From Gari tellinella (Eukaryota; Mollusca; Bivalvia; Cardiida; Psammobiidae), in contig OV277856.1 in the NCBI GenBank assembly GCA_922989275.2, positions 88,307,038 through 88,371,037 on the forward strand: a stretch of 64,000 nucleotides of DNA, given 5' to 3'. Numbering within the stretch: the first letter of the stretch is position 1; every line of letters begins with the position of its first letter. A model generated the notes under the pieces. It worked only from the letters and a program-made list of their open reading frames with translations. It ran no database searches and had not been told where the DNA came from. Shown here one piece after another: positions 32,601 to 42,252 of the stretch. The position numbers and the translations under genes were made by a program.

Positions 32601-33010
32601 TAGTGTTGTTTCTAGTTCTGAAGACAGGTGACCACTTAACCCATTCCCCCATAAATATTACGCAACACAGAAAATAGTTCACTTTTATACAGTGATGACT
32701 ATGTATCATAAGAATTATTTTCTATATCCTAGCAGATAATAGCTTAAGGCAGGCTGAAAGTAAAGCAGAATGCGCCGTAAGGCGCATTCTGCTTTACTTT
32801 CAACCTGCTTTAAGTGATCATCTTTCTTTAAAACTAGAAACAGACTATGGGGTAATGGGTTAAAGCGTGTTGAAAGTAAAGCAGAATGCTACCCTCTGCT
32901 AGGATGTAGAGAATATTTCTTATGGTGCTGCATTCTTATGAGTCATGATTGTATATCGTGGAAATATTTTTTTTCAGTGGAAGAATAAAGTATATAATTA
33001 TGTGATATAT
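32601..33010. mobile_element. Family A copy interrupted by another A
   Basis: Host pieces: 32601-32635 (GTTTCTAGTTCTGAAGACAG...CCAC) and 32864 onward (AGCGTGTTGAAAGTAAAGC). The host later lost its right hairpin arm (AATGC then TACCCTCTGCTAGG). Confidence 0.75.
32636..32863. mobile_element. Family A MITE inserted in the hairpin-base TTAA of another A
   Basis: TTAACCCATTCCCCC to GGGGTAATGGGTTAA, hairpin apex GCGCCGTAAGGCGC. TTAA at 32636-32639 and 32860-32863 are the target duplication. Confidence 0.85.
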
Positions 33011-33062
33011 AAGTCTTGCAGAGCATGGTAAAAGCTTGAAAATATATCTTTATGAACAGTCA

Positions 33063-33165
33063 TTAATGAAATGCTTTAAAAGGTGCTTCTTTGAGGGAAA
33101 GGGTTTAACCATGAAGAAGCACCTTTCAGAGCATTTAATTATTCCTCATCAGTTTATCTTTTTTA
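33063..33165. mobile_element. Family A end fragments, head to head
   Basis: Right end GGGAAAGGGTTTAACC (to about 33110) followed at once by AGAAGCACCTTTCAGAGCAT, a left-type end. Confidence 0.5.
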
Positions 33166-34074
33166 AGCTTTTACCATGCCCTCAGCTGTTGAATAACCAA
33201 GAAAATAGAAACTGTTTCCAGCATACTGACAGATGGATGTTTAAAACATGCGAATAGTAAAGGGGAAAGCTTTGTACCTTACTTCAGACTGCTTTAAGCA
33301 ACAACCTGTTTTGTCATCCTCAAAAGATTATTACATCCCTTGATCAACATGATGGGTTTGACTTCCACTACAAGTATGTTCTTTTTTACACGCACATAAC
33401 ATAATATCGTCTCTTCCAAAGATTGCATACTGCAAAGATTTTCGTCTGTAATTGTATATCCTTTTATGGGAAAAGATAAAATGAATGTCTGACAGTTTGG
33501 ATTTAGATTGCAATTCAAAGGTCTGCAAATACAATGTTCTTATTTCTCAACGGTTTAAGTTTATTAAATCCTAAAGATTTTTCCTTTATTCAGTCTCAAG
33601 TATACCATTAAATTAAGATATTAACCCTGAGCCACCAACCAATACAACCATCAGTATCAACAACCAGTTTGAACCCTCATAAGATACTGAGCAACTCTGA
33701 GTCTTACCATGATCCAAAATATTTGATACTGGGTCAATATTTCTTAAGTCAAACAGCTAAATTCTAAATATGAATATGCACCTCAGTGAACAATTCTTCA
33801 GAAGTTCATGTTCTGGAAATGACAGGGTAACGTTAATTCATATAACGAGTACTTCTGGGCTGATGTTAGGGAGCCCTTCAATTAAAAACATTAAATTAAC
33901 TTGTGATTTTCATACACTACCCACCAAACTGCCTCTATAACGAACATAAATCTATTGTCCAAAATAGAAAAGCTCTTGTGCAGAGAAAAAAGATTATTAC
34001 AGTTAAACATGACTTTTTTGTATTTAGCTACAACTCTCTGAAGAAGCAATGAGGTTTGTTAAGACATGTGATCA
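33166..34074. other. No gene seen; one E-like remnant
   Basis: AGTAAAGGGGAAAGCTTTG...CTGCTTTAAGCAAC at about 33255-33300 resembles a degenerate E hairpin. The rest is unremarkable. Confidence 0.35.
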
Positions 34075-34145
34075 CTTAATGCAGGACATAAGTAAAGCAG
34101 AAAGCTTCTTTAGAAGCTTTCTGCTTTACTTTGTCTTGCATTAAG
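34075..34145. mobile_element. Family E hairpin
   Basis: CTTAATGCAGGACATAAGTA / ACTTTGTCTTGCATTAAG with tip GCTTCTTTAGAAGC; the tip C-to-T change is matched on the other arm. Confidence 0.7.
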
Positions 34146-34527
34146 CTGTAACGTACATAATAAGCCAATCTCCCTTCTGTTGGTTTGGCACTGAACATAT
34201 GTTTTACTGTACTTTTAATTTTTTTCGCCATTCACACTGAAAATCATAGCTGTGAAGGTCTGGTATGGCGACGTCCCGAGATGACCCCAAGTACGGCTGT
34301 AGCTAACTAGCGCCCAAACTTAATACTTTCTAAACATTTTATTGTACAAATTCAATGACCATTTCGATAGTATCTTCACGTTGTTGTCCTCCAATATTAT
34401 AAGGTTAAAATTATCGTCATGAAGAACCCTATAATTATTGCCAGGGAACAATTTACAGTCACTCTTCGGTCAGGCAACGATTATATTGTTTTCAAAGTTA
34501 TGGCAATCTTTTAAGACAAGTGTCTGT

Positions 34528-34598
34528 TTAATGCCAGACGAAAGTAATGCAGAAAGCTCCTGAAGGAGCTTTCTGCATTACTTTTGACCTGCATTAAG
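34528..34598. mobile_element. Family E hairpin
   Basis: TTAATGCCAGACGAAAGTAA...TTACTTTTGACCTGCATTAA, tip CTCCTGAAGGAG. Confidence 0.7.
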
Positions 34599-34949
34599 CC
34601 ATCAACAGCCATGAAGGTTACCACCAATACATTTACTTTTTCAGTGAAGGATAATTGAAAGAACCATATAATTACTGGCCAGGAACAATTTAATTGAAGG
34701 AGCATGCCGATGAGGGGAAAGGCGGCTACAAGATGGGGAATATAATATTATGAGTTGATGCATGTAGAGACCCCTCAATTATGAAGTGTACAGGTGACTA
34801 GGTCTAGTTACTAGTATTTCATACTGTACTGGCTACCTAGTGGCACTAAGTTGAGGGACACTCATAGTTTACACATAGTTTACACATAGTCTACAACATT
34901 AATAGAAAGGACCAAGTTACAAGAAACTGACCTCATGATCAATCTGCTA

Positions 34950-35098
34950 GGAGAGAGAGAACAAATCTGACAAAGAATGAAATAAGTGAGCGAGAGAGAG
35001 ATAGGACACACAAACAGTGAAAGTGAGAGGGGGGAAGGGGTGATTGAGAGAGAGAGAGTGAGAGAGGGAGGGAGGGAGAGGAGATATATAGAGAGAGA
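34950..35098. repeat. GA-rich simple sequence
   Basis: Interrupted (GA)n and (GAGGG)n tract. The minus-strand frame over it (SLSHSLSLN...) is low complexity. Confidence 0.9.
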
Positions 35099-35618
35099 TT
35101 TTTAATGGGTTATTACAATTATATAACTTTTGGTGGATTGCATTGTACATTGGACTTTTAACAAAGAGCCTAAGTCATCTGAGGTCAAGTGACGCTGAAA
35201 TACTGCAAGCCCGTGGGGGAAGATTTTATGTAAAGTTCACAGTTATTAATGTTAGACGTCGCCACGGAATTTGAGGTAACAAATAGTCTTAACCCCAAAC
35301 GTGTCTCATTATGTCAGTTGTCTTGACAACAATTTTTCTGATTTATTTATTTTACACAATTTGTTTTTGTCTGTTTTAAAATATTCTGTGCATCATGGGA
35401 ATATGGTTATTCATATTAATTGTGTTCTAATTCAATCCATTGGTTTCTAATACAGTGGACCATATTTCATAGAGCTATCTCAGCTTACTATAATCGGTAA
35501 AACCCATCATTACCTCAGCTAAAAAACAATGTTGTTTTTTCATTGTAGTGATTATTTACAACCTTATGTATGTGTTGGCTACTGAGTATGACCACAACAT
35601 TTTGATTCTTTTTTTCAT
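35099..35618. other. No gene seen
   Basis: AT-rich non-coding DNA. Confidence 0.35.
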
Positions 35619-35867
35619 TTAACTCTTTCCTCCCTTAAACATTAAATGGACAATTCCAGTTTCCATTTAAGTCTAGTCCATTTCTGACTTTTAAGGGTTA
35701 TTTTTGTCAATGTTTGGCATTATGACAAACAGTGAAGACCCTGATCAGAGGGCTCCTAGGAGCCCTCTGATCAGGGTCTTCACTGTTTGCAAAGGACAAG
35801 TGTACTATTCACATGTACACTGTTTGCAAAGGACGCCAATATGCGGGACTAGGGTTCAAAGGGTTAA
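35619..35867 (-). mobile_element. Family D MITE
   Basis: Reverse orientation: TTAACTCTTTCCTCCC to AGGGTTCAAAGGGTTAA. Hairpin tip GGGCTCCTAGGAGCCC is shortest of the D copies. Shares its right TTAA with the next element. Confidence 0.85.
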
Positions 35868-36043
35868 TTAAAATTATTACTTTACAATGACTATAATTAA
35901 AGAGTTTGAATTGTCCACAAAATGTTATGAAGTATGACAAACAGTGCTGACAAACAGTCCTTCAGGAGCCCAGTGATCAGGGTCAGCACTGTTTGCAAAG
36001 GAAGGAAATATTAAGTTTCATTATAATTAGCTACAAGGGTTAA
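35864..36043. mobile_element. Family G MITE
   Basis: TTAATTAAAATTATTACTTT to CTACAAGGGTTAA. Hairpin GACAAACAGTGCTGA...TCAGCACTGTTTGC; part of the left arm is duplicated (GACAAACAGT twice). Confidence 0.6.
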
Positions 36044-36162
36044 AATTAGAAATGACGAAAATTAGTAGCCAGAGCAAATACCACTTATGACAAATGTCAT
36101 ATGGAATATTTAATCTCCTGTCATATATATTTGTTCCAACACTGCACATTAATCAGTTTGAT

Positions 36163-36339
36163 TTAAACCATTACCCTATAGCCTTTTTTTCTATTTTTGA
36201 GTTTTAAGCTACCATCAGCTAGGATAAAGAAAATATATCTTATGGTATACATTCATGACTGCATAAAGTGGAACTATTTTCTTTAGTTGAGGAATAAATT
36301 AAAGACATAAAAGGGCATATTTATGGGGTAAAGGGTTAA
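36163..36339. mobile_element. Family A MITE without hairpin
   Basis: TTAAACCATTACCCTATAGCC to GGGGTAAAGGGTTAA, but CTATTTTTGAG is followed by TTTTAAGCTACCATC: the whole hairpin between base TTAAs is absent, with a further ~12 bp of left flank. Confidence 0.8.
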
Positions 36340-36469
36340 GAATTTTGAAGACCAAGCAGCTGCTATACCTTTAGCCTGTCAGTGTTGATGGTTTGGAAGC
36401 TCAGATGAGAAACGAAGTTACTCTATGTTTAAACTAGATAAAAACTATTTGCAACAATTATCCCAGTTT

Positions 36470-36547
36470 GCCTAAAGGAGGCTGTAAGTGAAGTAGAAAG
36501 CTCCCAAAGGAAGCAAACATTCTGCTTTACTTTCAACCTGCTGTCAG
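36470..36547. mobile_element. Decayed A/E hairpin
   Basis: AGGAGGCTGTAAGTGAAGTA...TTTACTTTCAACCTGCTGTC; poor pairing at the tip. Confidence 0.5.
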
Positions 36548-36599
36548 CAACTCTATACCTATCTAAACACTGAAACACAATTAATGAGAGTAAGGGTAA

Positions 36600-36922
36600 A
36601 ATTGAACCTCAAATCCTCTGGTGGGAAAGGTATGCTCACCCATTATACTCCATAGATTTGCCTTTTTATGCCTTTAACTTATTCCTCCACTGAAGAAAAT
36701 AGTTCCACTTTATACAGTCATTGATATGTACTATAAGAAATATTATCTATATCATAGCAAATGTTGGCTTAAAGCAGGCTGAAAATAAAGCAGCATGCAC
36801 CTTCAGGTGCATTCTGCTTTACTTTCAACCTGCTTTAAGTAGTCACCTGTCTTTTAAACTAGAAACATGCTATGGAGTAAAGGGTTAAATTGAACCACAA
36901 ATCCTCTGGCGAGAAAGGTGTG
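36600..36922. mobile_element. Family A MITE between ~35-bp direct repeats
   Basis: The A copy spans about 36636-36888 (hairpin tip GCACCTTCAGGTGC). AATTGAACC-T/A-CAAATCCTCTGG stands both before (36600-36634) and after (36888-36922) it, far longer than a TTAA duplication. Confidence 0.75.
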
Positions 36923-37274
36923 TTTAAAAAACCACAAATATGGTTTGTGTGTAGCTGTGTATCTCAGTAAATTGATTGTCATCAGGAATTAAGGCCCCCA
37001 AGGTTATGAGAAAGTTTCACCTGTATCAAGTTTTTCAAAGCAATACCAGACAAGTAAAACCGTCTGTATTCTGTATCACGACCCTATCCACCGGTATTAG
37101 CATTGATGCGACAATTTATAATAGGTGTAAGTAATTTTTAAAGCTACAGACCGTTTTATTCTTTGCGGGTGAATAACAATATGGTGTGACGCAGATTATA
37201 TTGTAGCAAGCTTACAGTCAAATGTGTTCAAATCGGTTGTGTGATGAGATTCGCAAACCATGGAAATCTCTACT
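36923..37274. other. No gene seen
   Basis: Non-coding DNA. Confidence 0.35.
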
Positions 37275-37370
37275 AACAGGTGGCAGCTTAATGCAAAATA
37301 AAAGTAATGCAGAAAGCTCCTAAAGGAGCTTTCTGCATTACTTTTATCCTGCATTAAGCTGCCACCTGTT
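37275..37370. mobile_element. Family E palindrome, extended
   Basis: AACAGGTGGCAGCTTAATGC...GCATTAAGCTGCCACCTGTT, a near-perfect 96-nt palindrome: the pairing runs about 12 bp past the usual hairpin base. Confidence 0.8.
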
Positions 37371-37468
37371 ATAAAACAGTCTATTAATTTGAGGGGCAGC
37401 AAGTTTTACTGTATTTCCCTTAGTGAACCTGATTTTGTCCTCAGCTTCAAAAATGAAACTGATATCAT

Positions 37469-37720
37469 TTAACCCATTACCTCTTAGCCTGTTTCTAGTT
37501 TTGAAGATAGGTGACCACTTAAAGCAGGTTGAAAGTAAAGCAGAATGTGCCTCAAGGCACATTCTGCTTTACTTTCAGCCTGCTTTAAGCTATTGTTTGC
37601 TACAATATAGAAAATATTTCTTATGATACATATTCCTGACTTTATAAATTGGAATAATTTTCTTCAGCGAAGGAATAAATAGAAGGCGTAAAAAGGTGTA
37701 TTTATGGGGTAATGGGTTAA
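37469..37720. mobile_element. Family A MITE, full length
   Basis: TTAACCCATTACCTCTTAGC to GGGGTAATGGGTTAA (252 bp); apex GTGCCTCAAGGCAC. Confidence 0.85.
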
Positions 37721-38013
37721 ACCAGAAATAAATAAATCTTTTCTCTCAATTTCTAAATCTGTTTACTAAAATATAAAGTTAAGATGCAAACTTGTTTTAT
37801 ATTTGATATGGATCAACACTCTCGATATAATAAGAATGTCCAAGGATTAAACCAGCGACCCCTGTGCTACCTGTGTCCAACATGTTACTCCAGAATAGAC
37901 CAAGAATCCGCTTAGCTTGTCTATCACTGTAAAGATTGGCATTTAAACCAAGTTTGACCAAGATCAAATGAAAGAAAAATTCAGTGTTGAATCTAGACAA
38001 TTACCTGCTAAAA

Positions 38014-38729
38014 CAAGGGAACCTAATAAAGGTCCTTGTCGCTCACATGATTACAAGGGATCCATCATCTGGACCTTAATGACTTCTTTTTTAATATTTA
38101 CATAAAAATGACCCTAGCATTTGATACCTGCAAACAGTGATATTCTAGTAAATAAATTATGTAAATAAAGGTTCAATATCTTATGAGACAACTGGCTATT
38201 CTCGTTAATCTATACACAGATTTCAATGTCTGTGACTTTGTTTTTTCACCCCATAATCTTTAAACTTAATCAAAATAAGTCATGCAACAATGGCAACAAT
38301 ATGATATAAGTATGTATATATACAAAAGATCTTCTTTTTTTATATATATAGTTGGCTATTTCTTTATTCTAAAAATAAATTTCAGAATGGCTGCCCTGGT
38401 GACCATATTTAAATTCATATCAATATGAAAATATCAATATTTGTTAATGACCTTGCCCCCATCATTTCTACAAAGTTTCAATAAAATCGGTCCAGTAGAA
38501 TTTGAGGTTAATTTTAAAATAGATTTTCAAGACGGCAACCATGACAGCCATATTGGGTATTCAATCAACATGAAAGTACCAATCAATTGCCAAGACCATG
38601 CACTTATCATTTCAACAAAGTTTCGACATAATTGATACAACAGAATTTTAGTTTAAGTTTAAGATGTCAAGTTAATGCACGACGGACGATGCAAGATGGA
38701 TAAAGACGGATGGCAATAGCTCACATGAT
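38014..38729. mobile_element. Degenerate pearl/HINE-like element
   Basis: AAGGGAACC...GGTCCTTGTCGCTCACATGA opens it and GACGGACGATGCAAGATGG...AGCTCACATGA closes it, echoing the ends at 13917 and 24237. No clean tandem core survives. Confidence 0.5.
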
Positions 38730-38737
38730 ATGAACAT

Positions 38738-39235
38738 AACCTATTACTCCATAGCCTGTTTCTAGTTTTTTTGAAGACTGATGACCGCTTAAATCAGGTT
38801 GAAAATAAAGCAGAATGCACCTAAAGGCACATTCTGCCTTTACTTTCAGCCTGCTTTAGGTTATCATGTTAAAATACAAAAATATTTTGTATGCAGCATA
38901 TTCATGACTGCATAAATTGGCACAAATATTTTCAGTGAAGCAATAATTAAAGCCTTAACTCTTTCCTCCCTGAATCTTTAAATAGACAATTTCAGTTTCC
39001 ATTTAAGTCTAGTCCATTTCTGACTTTTAAGGGTTGATTTTGTCAATGTTTGTCATTATGACAAACAGTGAAGACCCTGATCAGAGGGCTCCTTTAGGAG
39101 CCCTCTGATCTGGGTCTTCACTGTTTGCATAGAACAAGTGTACTATTCACATCTTCACTGTTTGCAAAGGACGCCAATATGCGGGACTAGGGTTCAAAGG
39201 GTTAAAACGCACATTTAGTTATCATGCAGGGTTAA
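38738..39235. mobile_element. Family A copy interrupted by a D element
   Basis: Pieces at about 38738-38954 and 39206-39235. The right arm reads AATTAAAGCC, then TTAA, then AACGCACATTTAG...GGGTTAA, as in uninterrupted A copies. Confidence 0.8.
38955..39205 (-). mobile_element. Family D MITE inside a family A arm
   Basis: TTAACTCTTTCCTCCC to GGTTCAAAGGGTTAA; TTAA at 38955-38958 and 39202-39205. Hairpin tip GGGCTCCTTTAGGAGCCC. Confidence 0.88.
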
Positions 39236-39435
39236 AAGAGTATAAAGTCCTGCATTACGACAAAAAGGTTAACCTTCAGTATCAGTATTGTAAAATATAA
39301 ATTATGTAAAGTATCAACACTTTCAAGGAGAATTATGACAATTTTGCAGGTGGTGTATATTATGTATGTGTTATAAAAAGTAGTTAAATCACTGGGATGA
39401 GCACTCAGTACCCCATTACCTATATAGTTATGCCC

Positions 39436-39648
39436 TTAACCCCTTTATAATACTTAGTTTACAAACAGACTTTTCCATTTTGTCATAAATGTCCAGTTTA
39501 TATTGACTTTTGTGGGTTTTGTCCCAAAATGTTAAAAAGTATGACAAACAGCGCCGCCCCATATCAGAGGGGTCTTCCAGGAGCCCTCTGATATGGGTCT
39601 ACACTGTTTGCAAAGATATATGCTAGGTCCCCACACTGTAAAGGTTTA
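39436..39648. mobile_element. Family G MITE
   Basis: TTAACCCCTTTATAATACTT to CCACACTGTAAAGGTTTA. Hairpin GACAAACAGCGCCG...TCTACACTGTTTGC with CAGAGGGGTCTTCCAGGAGC tip, slightly asymmetric. Confidence 0.65.
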
Positions 39649-39779
39649 TGCACATACTAAAATGCCAGGAAACTTACCAATATGATGAAAGTGAAGAGAT
39701 TTAAATCAAAATAAAGAAACGAGTTAAATGTGCTAGTTTGAACTAGCAGCATTGTTTTACAATGAACTTGATTTTTAAA

Positions 39780-39870
39780 CAGGTGGTTCATTGCTGAAAG
39801 CAAGACTAGAGTAAAGCAGAAACTCTTGTCAGGGCTTTCTTAACTTTATTTTCATCTTGCTGCAAGCTTC
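39780..39870. mobile_element. Decayed family E hairpin
   Basis: GGTGGTTCATTGCTGAAAGC...TTTCATCTTGCTGCAAGC; only part of the arms pairs. Confidence 0.45.
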
Positions 39871-40209
39871 CACTTCAGCAAATCTTAGTTTGAGTGCCTG
39901 TATCACATCCTAAGGCCCTTAATTGTGCTGAGGTATAGCTGTGATAGACGCAGAGGAAAAGGTTAGATTATGCTGTCATGTAAAACATTTGACAGTATCA
40001 CGGCCCCGGCCAGAATTTGTAATGCCTAAATCTAGCCCCAGTGCACAAGTCAGTACCAGACATATAGTGTAAGCTAGTGGTGTTTTCTGTATCAAATTAG
40101 GTGAAGAATATCATAAAGCTGCTAATGAATACACTCAGAATTTGGAGAAGAGCCCTTCTTTCTGATCATAACCAGTACTGTCAACTTCCAACCCTTACCA
40201 TGCTGAATT

Positions 40210-40431
40210 TTAACCCATTACCCCAGCCTGTTTCTAGTTTTGAAGAATAGGTGGTCACTTAAAGCAGGTTAAGGCACATTCTGCTTTACTTTCAGCCCGC
40301 TTTAAGCTTCCATCTGCTAGAATAAAGAAAATATTTTGTATGATAGATATTAATGACTGTATTAATTAGAACTATTTTGTTCAGTGGAGGAATAAATTAG
40401 AGGCATAAAAAGGCGTATTTATGGGGTTTAA
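40210..40431. mobile_element. Family A MITE missing the left hairpin arm
   Basis: TTAACCCATTACCCCAGCC; then AAAGCAGGTTAAGGCACATT, so most of the left arm is absent, and a complete right half to GGCGTATTTATGGGG. Confidence 0.75.
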
Positions 40432-40612
40432 ATGAATTAATTTGTTTTCTTATAAATTACCAGTTTACATTGACTCTATAGAGGGCATTATATTGTCCCA
40501 GAAATATTTAGAAATATGACAAACAGTATACAGACCCTGATCAGAGGGCTTTTACAGGAGCCCTATAATCTGGCATTGTTTGCAATAGATGTAGATCTGT
40601 TTTATATGGGTT
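40432..40612. mobile_element. Family G MITE, decayed
   Basis: ACCAGTTTACATTGACT, GACAAACAGTATACAGACCC, tip GGGCTTTTACAGGAGCCC, right arm eroded (GGCATTGTTTGCAA). Confidence 0.55.
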
Positions 40613-40704
40613 ATTACAACAGTATCTCCAAAGATACGAAAGAACTGTTGGCAAACCTGTGCTTAGAGCCAATGTAATGCAAAAAGTCCGGCAGTTTCTG
40701 ATGG

Positions 40705-40825
40705 CATAACAGGACATTTAGTATTATGCAGAAAACTCCTCAAGTTTCTAAATTCAGGAAAAAATTGCCAATTTGAGAACTCTGCATTACATGATTATTT
40801 GTCCTGCAGTATTTTTCCACCTGTC
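40705..40825. mobile_element. Decayed family E copy
   Basis: ATGCAGAAAACTCC...CTGCATTACATGATTATTTG...CCACCTGTC with a long non-paired insert. Confidence 0.4.
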
Positions 40826-41373
40826 TTCGAGACTGTTCTTATTTCTTCTATTGAACTAAAGTTGCTCAACACATTAGCAACTGTGGTTGCCTTACAATAA
40901 TTTAAATCCAAACATCAAAATCAATCTACTGCTCAAGCATGTAGCAGGCAAAAAGTGCATGATTGCATGTTGAATGTCTTCAATATAGTCTTTTTCTCCT
41001 ATTTATACCTCTGGTTTGTTATCTCCTATAGCGCTTAATGGTGACTTTGCAGGCAATTTGCAAACAGATTTTAATTAACCCTTTGGACAACCATTTTCTT
41101 CAGATTTAAAACTGTTTGATACTCGAGTCAGTACTGTTGTTGTTGTTTGATTTTTTAAAAAAGAAAACAAAACATTAAATTTATTTGCAACATAATTTAG
41201 TATTTAATACACATCAAATAGATATTACAAACACCGAGTGAATCAACAAGAATTCTGCAGTAATAGATGTCTTGCTTCAAAGAAACAACTGCAAGACTGA
41301 AGTACTTTGAATTATGGACATGTTCTATGCAACCCGTGTCTGTTATCAAAATTCAACTGTACTGGTAGTGAAA

Positions 41374-41579
41374 TACGGTAAAACCACTAAATGTTTTTAT
41401 TTATTAGGGTGTTTACGATAGGTGACCGCTTAAAGCAAGGTGACAGTGAAACAGAAAGCTCCTTTAGGAGCTTTCTGTTTCATTGTCACCTTGCTTTAAG
41501 CTGCCACCTCTCTATTATACAATCAATTAGCCTTCGTTTTAGTGGTCGTAATAGCGAGGTTTTACTGTAGGTAAGTTCC
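41374..41579. mobile_element. Family E MITE, full-length reference copy
   Basis: TACGGTAAAACCACTAAATG and AGTGGTCGTAATAGCGAGGT TTTACTGTA are the inverted ends with TA at each side (206 bp). The hairpin CTTAAAGCAAGGTGACAGTG...CACTGTCACC is perfect apart from the tip CTCCTTTAGGAG. Confidence 0.78.
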
Positions 41580-41790
41580 ACAAGTGCAAGTTAGAGTTAT
41601 TGAGTTTAGTAGACTCTACTGGTAGTATTATATATTATATTCTGACATTTTTATATCATGCCCTTAAAGTGGAAATATACTTGTCAGAAATGTGTTTCTC
41701 TAATATATAGTTGATACAGTAAAACCTGATGATCATTTAAACACCAGCAATTGAATGTGTTAAAGACCAATTTGCCTATTGAAATGGTCT

Positions 41791-42181
41791 CATTTTAATC
41801 CATTGCCTGTTTCTAGTTTTGACCAGCGTAGCGAGGTCTAGTTGTAATGCACTTGACTGCAAAATCCAGGGGTTGTGAGTTTGATATCCCGCAAGACCAT
41901 TTCCTGTATCCACTTCTCTTTCTCTGGGACGTCCATATAGCCAAAAATGGCACAAACAGACAAAAACTAGTTTTTAAGACAGAAGACCACTTATAGCAGG
42001 TTTAAAGTAAAGCAGAATGTGCACATTCTGCTTTTCTTTCAACCTGCCTAAAGCTACCAGCTTCTGGGATATAGAAAACACTTCATAAGTATATTCATGA
42101 CTGTATAAATTGGAGTTTTTTTCTTCTATGGAGGAATAACTTAAAGGTATAAAAATGTGTATCTATTGGGTATTGAGTTAA
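41791..42181. mobile_element. Family A copy interrupted by a SINE
   Basis: TTTTAATCCATTGCCTGTTTC, then the SINE, then AAGACAGAAGACCACTTATA and a short hairpin with GTGCAC tip; right end GGGTATTGAGTTAA. Confidence 0.75.
41821..41966 (+). mobile_element. SINE with tRNA-Cys-like head
   Basis: Flanked by an 8-bp direct repeat CTAGTTTT at 41813-41820 and 41967-41974. The head contains AATGCACTTGACTGCAAAATC, close to the tRNA-Cys(GCA) anticodon arm, and a weak B-box (GAGTTTGATATCCC). The tail is CTTCTCTTTCTCTGGGACG... ending in CAAAAA. About 146 bp. LINE-mediated insertion is inferred from the target duplication; the partner LINE is unknown. Confidence 0.65.
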
Positions 42182-42252
42182 CTGTACTTTGCACATTTGC
42201 AAATATATAGTCACAACTTCTTTAGGGGCTGTCTACATGCATTAATTATTAG

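Noticed and set aside
37423..37626. Frames reading QVESKAECA...LLYFQPALS (also at 3646-3915, 4771-5076, 19302-19496, 34511-34705 and others)
   Set aside because: They are translations of the A and E hairpin arms; the same peptide recurs wherever the hairpin lies in frame, on both strands.
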